In this document: in pieces, positions 25,479 through 33,500 of the stretch
Numbering within the stretch: the first letter of the stretch is position 1
Layout of the letters: every line of letters starts with the position of its first letter
Assembly: GCA_041390365.1 (NCBI GenBank)
Contig: JAWKQB010000005.1
Location: 36,718 to 100,717 of the forward strand
Direction of reading: 5' to 3'
From: Syntrophotaleaceae bacterium
GTDB taxonomy: Bacteria > Desulfobacterota > Desulfuromonadia > Desulfuromonadales > Syntrophotaleaceae
DNA length: 64,000 nucleotides
The notes under the pieces: generated by a model
Seen by the model: the letters and a program-made list of their open reading frames with translations, nothing else
Databases searched by the model: none
What the model was told of the DNA's origin: nothing
Made by a program: the position numbers and the translations under genes

Positions 25479-26450
25479 TTACGAATTACGGCTTTTCTTC
25501 TCTGCCTCTTTCGAAAGCCGCTCGATCTCCTTCAGAACATTGCCGTACCCCTTGTGGGTTTCGCTGCTGCCCTTCTGATAAACCACGAGGGTGGGGGTGC
25601 TGCGGATTCCGTCCTCGGTCAAAAGCTGGTTGTAGAAGCTGAAATCGGCGGGCTGCTCGGGGCAGACCGCGTCGCTGCCCATCTTCCTCAGAAAGGCCTG
25701 AAGGGTGGCGGGGGTCGTCAGATCCTCTTTGGCTGCGGCAAACAGCAGATTCCGGTCGAGGAGCGCTTCGCGGATGCCGACCCCGGGCTTCAGCATGGCG
25801 AGAAAGCAGGTGGCATAGAGCGGCGTCGGCCGGTGCATGGGGACATCGATGAAAACGACCTTTGCCCGGCCGCTTTCGACCAGGGCGACGAGACCCTCTT
25901 CCAGCTCCGGTTCTAGCCTTCCGCAGGGGCCGCAGAAGTAATCGGTGTAGAGGCGGATCTCGGTGGGGCCGGTGCCGAAAACGGGCAGCGCGGAGGGCGA
26001 CTCCCCATAGCTGACCACCGGGGCCGCGGCGAAGGAGAGCAGCAGGAACAGAAAACCGAGAGGCACGGCCACCGCCAGCGACCGGAAACGTTTGGCCTGG
26101 AAATTGACCAGAAACAAGCCGATCACAACCCCGCCGAACGTCAGGCAGAAGGGGCAGTAATCACCGGTGCGCACCTGGTAGCCGATCAGAAAAACCTCCG
26201 CCCCGACCCCGCTCGCCAGCATCCACCAGGCCGGCAGATGCCAATCCCGGAGAATGCAGAAGGTGAGGGCGCCCAGGTAGAAGATGCCGATCAGGTTCAG
26301 GTCAAGCCCGGCCAGGGTACCGCTGACCCCGGCACAGGAATCGGAACAGTTCAGGTACAGGATGATCGTTCCGAAACCCACCACCAGCAACGCCAGGCTG
26401 ATCAGACGCCTGGTGTCCAGCGACGGCAGCAATACTTCGATGCGATGCAT
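25479..26450 (-). CDS. VKOR-family membrane protein fused to DsbA/thioredoxin-like domain
   Basis: Expected to make disulfide bonds in the periplasm and pass electrons to quinone. Residues 1-155 are a four-to-five helix VKOR domain with the loop Cys pair in NCSDSCAGVSG and the quinone-side CPFC in TGDYCPFCLTFGG. A further membrane segment follows. Residues 175-323 are a DsbA-like thioredoxin fold with the active site CGPC in YTDYFCGPCGRLEPEL, and the cis-proline region RSTPTLVVY. AGGAG precedes the start. The last residues and the stop (RNS-stop) fall within a heptamer array. It is the last large gene of the adhesin/foldase locus. Confidence 0.92.
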   Translation of the reverse strand: MHRIEVLLPSLDTRRLISLALLVVGFGTIILYLNCSDSCAGVSGTLAGLDLNLIGIFYLGALTFCILRDWHLPAWWMLASGVGAEVFLIGYQVRTGDYCPFCLTFGGVVIGLFLVNFQAKRFRSLAVAVPLGFLFLLLSFAAAPVVSYGESPSALPVFGTGPTEIRLYTDYFCGPCGRLEPELEEGLVALVESGRAKVVFIDVPMHRPTPLYATCFLAMLKPGVGIREALLDRNLLFAAAKEDLTTPATLQAFLRKMGSDAVCPEQPADFSFYNQLLTEDGIRSTPTLVVYQKGSSETHKGYGNVLKEIERLSKEAEKKSRNS

Positions 26451-26466
26451 GGGTAATCTCCTGAAA

Positions 26467-26755
26467 GCAGGGGCTAGGGGCTGGGGGGTAAGGGTTATTC
26501 AAGACCTCAGTAGCCGATAGCCAGATTCGGGAGCCACTCTAGTTAGCACTTTTTCGTTATTTATTTGTTTTCTGCTAGAGGTCGGTTAGATCGGAAGGGG
26601 GGCATCCTAAACCTTTTTCTGAACGCAGATAAATGCGGATAAAGGCGGATAAAATCTTCATCGGCTTTAGATATATCTGTGTAAATCCGCCTTTATCTGC
26701 GTTCGCTCAAAAGTGTTTTTTCCCTTTTCTCTGTGAGCTCTGTGCGCTCTGTGGT
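26467..26755. repeat. Gap with decamer inverted pair and CTCTGTGNN nonamers
   Basis: The 325-base gap 26451-26775 has no gene. It holds ggctagg/ggctggg units (26467-26485), cagtagc-type units (26511-26526), three ten-base units ending gcggat/gcagat at 26621-26650 whose complement lies at 26683-26705, and three nine-base ctctgtgnn units at 26729-26755. A fold-back of the decamer arms is possible. Confidence 0.8.
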
Positions 26756-26775
26756 GATAGCTTTTAAAACGGGAT

Positions 26776-27744
26776 TCAAGGAATTATTTCAACCCTTGCG
26801 GCGGCTCGGCGGGAGTCAAGGAATTCCTTGATCTGTGGCCCGGCCTTGGCTGCCCGCACTTCCTGCAGGGCCCTGGATCTGAGATTGTCGAAAGCAGGAA
26901 GCTCGGCCACCTGATGTTCCCGGACGAGGATGAGATGGACGCCGTCATCGGTCACAACCGGTTCGCTGATCTCACCCGCCGCCAGGGCAAAGGCCACCTC
27001 GGAAAAGGGGCGCACCATTTCGACGAAGGTGAAGCAGCCGAGATCCCCGCCCTGCTCCCTGCTGGGGCAGTCGGAGTGTTTTCGGGCCAGCTCGGCGAAA
27101 TCCTCCCCGGCCAGGAACCGCTTCCGAAGTTCCCCGATCTCCCGGCGGACGCGCTGCTGTCCCGACTGGCCCTCCTCGTCGGCAACCGCTTTCAGGATGT
27201 GGGCCGCACAAACCTTGTCAGGGCTGCCGAGACTGCCGGCATGCTCCCGATACCAGGCCTGGGCTTCCTCTTCGGTGACTTTCTGAGCGCGAATGAACCT
27301 GACATCGAGAAAATCGCGGATCATTTCACTTCTTGTCAGCTCTTTGAGCAGCTGCATTTCGTTGACGCCGAGTTCCTGCAGTTCACGGGAAAAGGCCGCT
27401 TCGCTGCGGAATTGCGATTTCAGGGCGGCGAGCTTTTTCATGGCCGCGGGTCCGTTCGGCTTCCAGCCGGCGTTCACCGCTTCCTGATAGAGAATTTCCC
27501 GCCGGATCAGGCTTTCCAGAAGATCCTCGCGACCGACCGGCGGGGCAACCGTCACCAATCCGCCGGGAGCCGCCTGGCGCAGTTGACGCCGCCACTGCCA
27601 TTCCAGCTCCCCGGCGGTGATCGGGACATCATTCACCCGCGCAATGACCCGCTCCGGATTCTGTTCGCCGGCAAAAAGCGGGGAGACACTTAAAAGGAGG
27701 ATGCAACCAAGCAAGGTGAAAACAAGGGGATATCGAAATAGCAT
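26776..27744 (-). CDS. Periplasmic parvulin-type peptidyl-prolyl isomerase (SurA/PpiC-like)
   Basis: A 322-residue secreted foldase with a signal peptide ending SPLFAGEQ. A SurA-like N-terminal chaperone region (about 30-165) begins ARVNDVPITAGELEWQWRRQL. A parvulin rotamase domain (about 175-270) contains AAHILKAVADEEG, FAELARKHSDCPSREQGGDLG and FALAAGEISEPVVTDDGVHLI. It would assist folding of exported proteins, plausibly the neighbouring porin or the large adhesin. It is co-directional with the coiled-coil protein and VKOR genes, but separated from them by repeat-filled gaps. Confidence 0.92.
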   Translation of the reverse strand: MLFRYPLVFTLLGCILLLSVSPLFAGEQNPERVIARVNDVPITAGELEWQWRRQLRQAAPGGLVTVAPPVGREDLLESLIRREILYQEAVNAGWKPNGPAAMKKLAALKSQFRSEAAFSRELQELGVNEMQLLKELTRSEMIRDFLDVRFIRAQKVTEEEAQAWYREHAGSLGSPDKVCAAHILKAVADEEGQSGQQRVRREIGELRKRFLAGEDFAELARKHSDCPSREQGGDLGCFTFVEMVRPFSEVAFALAAGEISEPVVTDDGVHLILVREHQVAELPAFDNLRSRALQEVRAAKAGPQIKEFLDSRRAAARVEIIP

Positions 27745-27783
27745 TATCTATCTCTTTTAAAATTTAAATCCACAAATGCGTTA

Positions 27784-27845
27784 GGTGTGAGGAGTGAGGC
27801 GTAAAAGCCTTTTACCAATCACGCATTACGCTTTACGAATTACGG
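27784..27845. repeat. Inverted heptamer arrays (GGAGTGA/GGCGTAA and ACGCATT)
   Basis: Units ggtgtga, ggagtga, ggcgtaa at 27784-27804 face acgcatt, acgcttt, acgaatt at 27821-27841, about 16 bases apart. Confidence 0.8.
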
Positions 27846-27878
27846 ACTTCGAATTTACCAGCCACCAGCCCCTGCCTT

Positions 27879-28682
27879 TCACTGCAACGTATTCTTGATC
27901 ACTTTCTGCCGATAGTTCTGAACCAGGTGTTCGACTTCAATCTTTTTCAGGCCGGTGATCGGTTCCTTGGCCAGCAGGGCGGAAAACACTCCCTTGTTTT
28001 CGTAGGCGTCGAGCAGGTCGGAGGCAGCCGCGCTCAATTCGGCGTTGTGGGCCGTGCAGCGGTCCCGCTGCCCGGTAGTGTACTGGAGCTTTTTCTCCAG
28101 CTGCTGCCCGGTCGCCGCCAGCTTATCGGACTTATCGTTGGCCTGTTTCAGGGCGGTTTTCAGCTGGCCGTTTTCAGTCTTCAGCTGTTCGTTGCGGGCC
28201 TTCTCCGCCGTCATCTTCTCGTTCGTCCGGGCGATCTCCTGCTGCAATTCCCGGATCTGCCGCTGGGCCTTTCCCACCGAGGTCTGGCTGTTCTGCACCA
28301 GCCCGTCGTACTCCTCCTGGAGCTTGTCCAGCTGGGTTTTCAGGGTTTCGCTCAGCCGCTGGGCCTGTTCGGCCCGGACCCTTTCTTCCGCGTGGCGGCG
28401 CTGCAGCTGGTCCATTTGGCCATTCAGTTCGGCCACCTGTTGAAGATGGGCCCGCTGGGTCCTGCTGTGCTGAAAAAATCCGAAGCCCCCCCCAGCCATG
28501 GCAAACAGCAGTACCCCGATCAGGGCGAACATCCAGGGCCGTGCGGACTGCCCGGAGCCCTGCTCCTGCGGATCCGACGCTCGGGGCGGTTCCAGTCCTG
28601 AAGGTGGGGCGATCTTCACGCTCGGCGTTGCGGGCGCCTCCGGTGATGGTGCGTTGTCATTCTGCCGGCCGGGAATTTTCAT
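27879..28682 (-). CDS. Single-span membrane protein with long periplasmic coiled coil, function unknown
   Basis: A 267-residue protein starting at 28682, with AAAGGA before the ATG. Residues 1-50 are Pro-rich and presumably cytoplasmic, followed by one transmembrane segment (FALIGVLLFAMAGGGFGFF). A long heptad-rich region (about 75-210) is dense in Gln, Glu, Arg and Leu (LNGQMDQLQRRHAEERVRAE). The C-terminal 60 residues are globular. The topology recalls TolA or other envelope-spanning accessory proteins. It lies in the same direction as the TonB, ExbD and porin genes, so an accessory role in that complex is possible, but I recognise no family. Confidence 0.8.
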   Translation of the reverse strand: MKIPGRQNDNAPSPEAPATPSVKIAPPSGLEPPRASDPQEQGSGQSARPWMFALIGVLLFAMAGGGFGFFQHSRTQRAHLQQVAELNGQMDQLQRRHAEERVRAEQAQRLSETLKTQLDKLQEEYDGLVQNSQTSVGKAQRQIRELQQEIARTNEKMTAEKARNEQLKTENGQLKTALKQANDKSDKLAATGQQLEKKLQYTTGQRDRCTAHNAELSAAASDLLDAYENKGVFSALLAKEPITGLKKIEVEHLVQNYRQKVIKNTLQ

Positions 28683-28700
28683 GGCGATTTCCTTTAATCC

Positions 28701-28772
28701 GTAAGTCGTAAGACATAAAACGTAAGGGGTAGAGATTAAAACCAATTACGCTTTACGCATCACGCTTTACGA
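28701..28772. repeat. Inverted heptamer arrays (GTAAGTC and TTTACGC)
   Basis: Units gtaagtc, gtaagac, ataaaac, gtaaggg (28701-28728) face attacgc, tttacgc, atcacgc, tttacga (28745-28772). Confidence 0.85.
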
Positions 28773-28775
28773 TGT

Positions 28776-30284
28776 TTAAAACTTCGCATTCAGATCCACC
28801 TGCAGGGTGTCGACGCCGAGCTGTTCCCGCTCGATCTCGTCGGATGACTGCCACTTGGCGCTGAGCCAGGTATTCTTCATCAGACCGAATTCTGCGCCGG
28901 CCACCCAGCCCTTGGAGTTGGTGCCGCCGAGGTGGAAGTCGGAATCGGTGAAGGAACTGAGTACTGCGTCGGCCTCGATGTATCGATAGTAGCCGTAAAC
29001 GTTCCAGCGTCCCAAATCGTCGACCTTTTCGTGGCCGATGGCGGCACCGAACATATAGCCCATATCCTGGTCGCCTTCGAAGAATTCGAAGCCGCTCCGT
29101 TCATCCACCTCCTCTTTGTCATAGCCGATATTCTTGACATACTCGCCGAGAAACACCAGATGGATGGGATCCCATAAAGCGATGTCGAGGGTGGCGAGGA
29201 TGTCGAGTTCATGGAAATCGGCGGCAAGGCCGACGATGCTGTCCCCGCCGAGGTTCAGAATCGGGGTATTGTCAAGTTGCAGGGACCTGGGGGAGGCATC
29301 CTCCTCGAGAGAAGTATCCCCTCCAAGGGGGTCCGTCTGCTGCCGCCCCTCGGTGTGGGTGAAATGGTAGTAGGCGGCGGCCATGTTGAAACGGACCAGG
29401 TCATGGCGGCCAACGTTGATTCCGACCTGCCCGCCATAGAGCCATTTATCCTTTTCAGACCGCTCGATCTCCTGAATGGGGAAGGCACCGACCGTGGCGA
29501 AGGCTCCAAGCCAGTCGAGGTACTGCTGGCGGTAGGTAAGGGCCAGTCCCTCGAAGTTCAGGTCCTTGTCCCAGATTAGGTCGGTAGAGAACCAGGGGTT
29601 GGGGATACGGCCGCCGGTGACGGACAGCAGCGGGATCGGCCGCCACTCCAGATAGGCTTGGTCGAAAAGCACGCTGTCCTTGTTGAAGGTATCGCCAAGC
29701 GTGTCGTTGGTGGAGATTGGATCATCGTCGTTGCCGGTCGCCAGGCGAAAGGCCGCCTTGAGTTCGTCGGTGACCTGCGCGGCCAGAGAGATGCGGGCAC
29801 GGTAGCGGAAACGCTGACGATCCTCGGTGGTGTTGATAATGGAGTCAAGATCATTGGGATCCGGAAAAGATTCGAAATTCCCCTCATCAAAATAATCACC
29901 CTGATACCGCAGGCGGATGTCGCCGCCGATCTTGATCCGATTCAGCCAATCGGGCAGTTTGATGGCCGGCTGCGCGGGTGCAGCCTGGGTGGCAGGGGCG
30001 GGCGAGGAGGTCAGCCGGACTGAACCGTCCGCACTTTCGACCGCTCTCACCGGAGCCCTTTCCTCCCGGATTTCGGCTGCAGGCACCTCAACCACAGACC
30101 GCTTCTGCAGCATTACGGCCTCGTCCGCGCTCAGCACCCCCTTCTCCCGCAACAGATCGATCAGGGCGGACAGATCGACATTGCCGCCACCGCCGGAAAC
30201 CGCGGCAGAGGAATGCATGGGTGCCAACAGAAAACATCCGATCATCAAAAGCCCGCTTAAAAACAGCGCAAATGGCTGCAGCAT
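28776..30284 (-). CDS. Putative outer-membrane porin
   Basis: A 502-residue secreted protein starting at the ATG at 30284, which has a near-perfect AGGAGG site. A signal peptide (LFLSGLLMIGCFLLAPMHSSAA) is followed by an SLH-like or coiled helper segment (SALIDLLREKGVLSADEAVML). The remainder alternates polar and aromatic residues as beta-barrel strands do, for instance IKIGGDIRLRYQGDYFDEG and DQAYLEWRPIPLLSVTGGRI, and the protein ends in Phe after a short strand (LQVDLNAKF). This matches the putative-porin family seen beside TonB/ExbBD genes. It has no plug domain, so it is not a classical TonB-dependent receptor. Confidence 0.85.
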   Translation of the reverse strand: MLQPFALFLSGLLMIGCFLLAPMHSSAAVSGGGGNVDLSALIDLLREKGVLSADEAVMLQKRSVVEVPAAEIREERAPVRAVESADGSVRLTSSPAPATQAAPAQPAIKLPDWLNRIKIGGDIRLRYQGDYFDEGNFESFPDPNDLDSIINTTEDRQRFRYRARISLAAQVTDELKAAFRLATGNDDDPISTNDTLGDTFNKDSVLFDQAYLEWRPIPLLSVTGGRIPNPWFSTDLIWDKDLNFEGLALTYRQQYLDWLGAFATVGAFPIQEIERSEKDKWLYGGQVGINVGRHDLVRFNMAAAYYHFTHTEGRQQTDPLGGDTSLEEDASPRSLQLDNTPILNLGGDSIVGLAADFHELDILATLDIALWDPIHLVFLGEYVKNIGYDKEEVDERSGFEFFEGDQDMGYMFGAAIGHEKVDDLGRWNVYGYYRYIEADAVLSSFTDSDFHLGGTNSKGWVAGAEFGLMKNTWLSAKWQSSDEIEREQLGVDTLQVDLNAKF

Positions 30285-30328
30285 ACTTTCCTCCTGGGTA
30301 TTTGAAAAAGTAATCAACAATTAGAAGC

Positions 30329-30394
30329 CGTAATACATTGTGCGTAAGGCACAATAGGTTTTAACCCCTCACTCCTCACCCCTCACTCCTCACG
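30329..30394. repeat. Heptamer arrays (CGTAATA and CCTCACT)
   Basis: Degenerate cgtaata/cgtaagg units at 30329-30349 are followed by four cctcac(t/c) units at 30367-30394, the complement of the gtgagga family. Confidence 0.85.
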
Positions 30395-30399
30395 CGTTC

Positions 30400-31083
30400 C
30401 TATCCTCTCGCCGAAATTTTCACATACATCGCCAGCGGCATGTCCGGCGGGGGGGGCTCCCGCAACTGGAGGACGGGCAGCACCTCGAGCAGGGCCCGGT
30501 CCATCCGGTCGTCGCCGGAGGAATCGACCAGCTTGAAGTCGATTATGCGTCCGGTGGCATCGAGCTCTATCCGGACCTTGGCCTTGTTGTCCCCTTCGGG
30601 CCAGCCTCCGGATTGTTCGAGAACCCTGCGCATCTCCCGGCGGATCTGGTCTTGAAGCATGCGGGTGTACCAGGCGTACTTGCGCAGCAGCGAACTCTCT
30701 CCGATGTCGCCCCCGATGAGGGACCGACCGCCCTTCTTGCCGACCAGCCCGAAACCATCCCCCCCGGCGCTCCCCTCGGCATCGACACCGAGGTTCTCGC
30801 CGGGCGGCGGCTCATCGGAACTTTCGGCCACATCCTCCTGCGCCTGCGGTTCCGGCTCGATGATCTCCTCCTCTTCCACCTCGGGAGGAGGCGGCTCCTC
30901 CTCGGGCGGAGGCGGGGGCGGAGGCGGCTTGACCAGGGTTACCATGGTCATCTGGCCCTTAGGCTTGATCTCGCCGGAAAACAGCAACGCCTTGAGCATC
31001 CAGATGCCGAGGGCCAGGAAAAGCACCACCACCGCAATGTAGGCGATCCAGATGGGCTGGAAGCCTTTGTTTTTCTTTGCCAT
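30400..31083 (-). CDS. tonB: TonB-family energy transducer
   Basis: A 227-residue protein expected to carry energy from the ExbB/ExbD proton channel to an outer-membrane partner. One N-terminal transmembrane segment (residues 13-32) is followed by a Pro/Glu-rich rigid linker (long runs of Pro near 50-57, then PPPPEVEEEE) and a Gly-rich stretch. The C-terminal TonB-like fold is VRIELDATGRIIDFKLVDSSG and ALLEVLPVLQLREPPP. I use the ATG at 31083; the open frame further upstream translates a GTCCCGA heptamer array. It follows exbD after a 160-base repeat-rich gap. Confidence 0.92.
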   Translation of the reverse strand: MAKKNKGFQPIWIAYIAVVVLFLALGIWMLKALLFSGEIKPKGQMTMVTLVKPPPPPPPPEEEPPPPEVEEEEIIEPEPQAQEDVAESSDEPPPGENLGVDAEGSAGGDGFGLVGKKGGRSLIGGDIGESSLLRKYAWYTRMLQDQIRREMRRVLEQSGGWPEGDNKAKVRIELDATGRIIDFKLVDSSGDDRMDRALLEVLPVLQLREPPPPDMPLAMYVKISARG

Positions 31084-31122
31084 TATGAAAATCCGTATTT
31101 CAAGTCCCGAGTCTTTAATACG

Positions 31123-31199
31123 GTCCCGAGTCCCGAGTCCCGAGTCCCGAGTCCCGAGTCCTGAGTCCTGAGTCCTGAGTACTGAGTCCTGAAGCCTGG
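31123..31199. repeat. GTCCCGA/GTCCTGA heptamer array, about 11 units
   Basis: Five perfect gtcccga units (31123-31157), four gtcctga units and one gtactga unit (31158-31192), then agcctgg. It is the longest and cleanest array of the window and sits just upstream of the tonB start. Confidence 0.95.
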
Positions 31200-31245
31200 A
31201 CCTTGGACCCGGGACCATGGACCGCCTTTTGACCTTGGACCGCCC

Positions 31246-31653
31246 CTATTTAACCAACTTCTGCGTCACCAGACCCAACTGAGTGATGTCGAGTTTCATC
31301 AGCACATCGAGTATGCCGATGATCTGGCTGTAAAACACCTGTTCGTCGCCGCGGACCACCACCGGCAGATTGGGGTCGGCGGCCTTGTACTGCCGCAGCA
31401 TGGTTTCGAGTTCGGCCATGGTCACCGGGTAGCTGTCCAGGTAGATCTGTCCGTCGGCGGCCACGGTGATCGCCTTGGTGCTCGGCTTGACCTCGCTGAC
31501 CACATTGCTCGCCTTGGGCAGGTTGATCTTGATCCCCTGCACGGCGGAGGTCACGGCGATAATGAAGACCACGAGCAGGGTCCAGGCCAGGTCGAGCAAA
31601 GGGGTGACGTTGATATCGTCCATCACCTTCTGGTCGTAAAGATCGCGTCTCAT
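31246..31653 (-). CDS. exbD: ExbD/TolR-family biopolymer transport protein
   Basis: A 135-residue inner-membrane protein with a short cytoplasmic N-terminus (INVTPLLDL), one transmembrane segment containing the essential Asp21 (LLDLAWTLLVVFIIAV) and a small periplasmic domain (VAADGQIYLDSYPVTMAELE). This is the canonical ExbD/TolR architecture and length. It begins one base after the ExbB-fusion stop codon, so the two are co-translated. It should pair with the ExbB-type channel and TonB to form the proton-driven motor. Confidence 0.95.
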   Translation of the reverse strand: MRRDLYDQKVMDDINVTPLLDLAWTLLVVFIIAVTSAVQGIKINLPKASNVVSEVKPSTKAITVAADGQIYLDSYPVTMAELETMLRQYKAADPNLPVVVRGDEQVFYSQIIGILDVLMKLDITQLGLVTQKLVK

Positions 31654-31654
31654 G

Positions 31655-33427
31655 TCAGTCCCCGAATTCCTGGTCCACCATGTTGGCGAACTGGTCGACG
31701 AACAGGCCGAGGTCGGCGGCGATGATCTTCACCTTGCTGGCCAGGAAGTTGTAGCCGAACAGGGCCGGGATGGCCACGATCAGGCCGGCGACGGTGGTTG
31801 CGAGGGCCGAGGCGACCCCCGGTGCGATGGCCATGATGCTGGCTTCCCCCGCCAACGCCAGGGCGGCGAAGGTGTTCATGACCCCCCAGACGGTGCCGAG
31901 CAACCCGAGGAAAGGGCCGCCGCTGATGGCCAGGGTCAGCAGTACCAGGCCGTTGTTGATGCGGCGGTTCTGCTCCATGTAGCCGTTCTCGAGAACGGTG
32001 CGGAAGATGTTGAAAGCCTTGGACGAGAGTTTCGGATTCTCCAGGTGGGCATGCTTTTCACCCCACTGGCGCAGATCCTCCACCCCCTTGCGGAAGATGG
32101 TGAACAGGGGGGAATTGCCGTATTCCTCCTCCTTCCCGTAAAGGGCGTCGAGATCATGGGCATGGCTGAAGGCGTTCAGGAACTGCTCGTTTTCCCGCTG
32201 CATCAGGCGGAAGGCGTAGGTCTTGTTGACCAGCAGCATGACGCTCAGAGCACCGAGCAGAAAGAGCAGGCCGATGATGATCCAGCCGTCGGCGGTGATG
32301 TTGTCGGCCACGGTGGCGATAAGCAGGGAGGAGACGCCGCTGCCTTCACCGGCTTCGATGCTGCCGTAGCCGAGCAGTGCGCTGGTCGGCCCCTGGCTCT
32401 GATAGAGCGCGGTGAACCACCCGGGCGACCGGGCGGCCCGCCCCAGGATCACGTCGTCCAGATCTCCCCGGAAGGAACGGGTGCCGTCGGGGGCGCCGCC
32501 GAGCGCCAGATCGCCGGGGAACCGGGACAGGGCGAAGGGAATGGAACCGCTTCCGGACTCGCGGCCGTCGAGATAGAGGGTTACCGCCCGCTCGGGGGTG
32601 ATTGTCACCGCCAGATGCTGCCAGGACCCGGCGGTCAGGTCGCCTGCCATCTGCAGGGCGACGACGGTCTCCCCGGCGGCCATGCGGACATAGGGGCGCA
32701 GACCGTCGACGGAAATCTGCAGACTGCGCTCTTCATTGCCGCCCTGAAACAGTACGGCATTGTTCTGGGCATCCGCAGGCCGAATCCAGACGGCAAAGGT
32801 AAAGCCGGCGCTGAAATCGAGGGAAGGTGAGGACGGGATGGAAATCCGGTCGCCGTCCTGGCGAAGGCTGAGGCCGTTGCCGGCCAAACCTGGAACCCCG
32901 AGCGCTCCGCTGAAGGTTCCGGGGTGATTGCCGTAGGCGGTGGCGTCGCGGGGGGCTCCTTCCGCCTGGTCAAAGTGATAGACCAGCGCCTGGTCGGCGT
33001 CGAAGGTTCCGCCCGCGTCCTGGGCATCGGCTGCCTGCGCGTTGCCCCAGTACATCCAGATTGTTTCTTGCACCGAGCCTGCGGTGAGTCGGGGCACCTT
33101 GACCCAGACCAGCGCCATCTCCTCAGCAACACTGAACCGCTCGACGTGGTATTTCAGCGGGGTCTTGTCATCCGCATCGACGAAGCGCAGATCGGTCCCG
33201 TCCTCCTTGCCGCTGCTGAAATCGAAGTTGCCCGAATGCAGCCGCACCAGCACCGGCATGTCGGTCTGGCTTTCGGCGAGACCGGCGGCGCCGGCATCGA
33301 GGGTGATTTTCTGCCGAAACTGCCAGTTCTTGTCCCACCAGGCCGATGCCGCCCCCGGCATCATCCCGAGCACAAGCCCCAGCAGCATCCAGATCGCGAT
33401 TTTTTTGTTAAAACCATTTAAAAACAC
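31655..33427 (-). CDS. ExbB/TolQ/MotA-type proton channel with N-terminal secreted DUF2341 and LamG domains
   Basis: A 590-residue fusion. A GTG start at 33427 has GGAGG at good spacing. A signal peptide (MLLGLVLGMMPGAASA) leads into DUF2341 (residues about 27-130, AWWDKNWQFRQKITLD, DLRFVDADDKTPLKY, IWMYWGNAQA) and a LamG jellyroll (about 143-330, FTFAVWIRPADAQ, FRGDLDDVILG). A transmembrane segment near 375-395 precedes the ExbB/TolQ channel (about 400-590), with the multi-helix SGGPFLGLLGTVWGVMNTF and GLIVAIPALFGYN signatures. Ordinary ExbB is about 240 residues and has no exodomain. The first half should be periplasmic and carbohydrate- or protein-binding. Confidence 0.93.
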   Translation of the reverse strand: MFLNGFNKKIAIWMLLGLVLGMMPGAASAWWDKNWQFRQKITLDAGAAGLAESQTDMPVLVRLHSGNFDFSSGKEDGTDLRFVDADDKTPLKYHVERFSVAEEMALVWVKVPRLTAGSVQETIWMYWGNAQAADAQDAGGTFDADQALVYHFDQAEGAPRDATAYGNHPGTFSGALGVPGLAGNGLSLRQDGDRISIPSSPSLDFSAGFTFAVWIRPADAQNNAVLFQGGNEERSLQISVDGLRPYVRMAAGETVVALQMAGDLTAGSWQHLAVTITPERAVTLYLDGRESGSGSIPFALSRFPGDLALGGAPDGTRSFRGDLDDVILGRAARSPGWFTALYQSQGPTSALLGYGSIEAGEGSGVSSLLIATVADNITADGWIIIGLLFLLGALSVMLLVNKTYAFRLMQRENEQFLNAFSHAHDLDALYGKEEEYGNSPLFTIFRKGVEDLRQWGEKHAHLENPKLSSKAFNIFRTVLENGYMEQNRRINNGLVLLTLAISGGPFLGLLGTVWGVMNTFAALALAGEASIMAIAPGVASALATTVAGLIVAIPALFGYNFLASKVKIIAADLGLFVDQFANMVDQEFGD

Positions 33428-33453
33428 AGTGAAACCTCCGTTTTAAATTCGGT

Positions 33454-33481
33454 AACTAGTAGCTAGTAAATAGTGGCTAGT
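33454..33481. repeat. AGCTAGT heptamer array
   Basis: Four units (aactagt, agctagt, aaatagt, ggctagt) lie between the ExbB-fusion and adhesin genes. Confidence 0.85.
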
Positions 33482-33500
33482 CGTTATTTTCTCACTGCTT

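Noticed and set aside
26621..26755. Insertion-sequence remnant in the 26.5-kb gap
   Set aside because: The inverted decamers look like insertion-sequence ends, but there is no transposase fragment and no target duplication, and the same repeat style occurs elsewhere as simple arrays.
28776..30284. TonB-dependent receptor next to tonB
   Set aside because: The barrel protein has neither an N-terminal plug nor a TonB box; it fits the putative-porin type instead.
31084..31218. 45-residue N-terminal extension of TonB
   Set aside because: It translates the GTCCCGA heptamer array and would place repeats before the membrane anchor.
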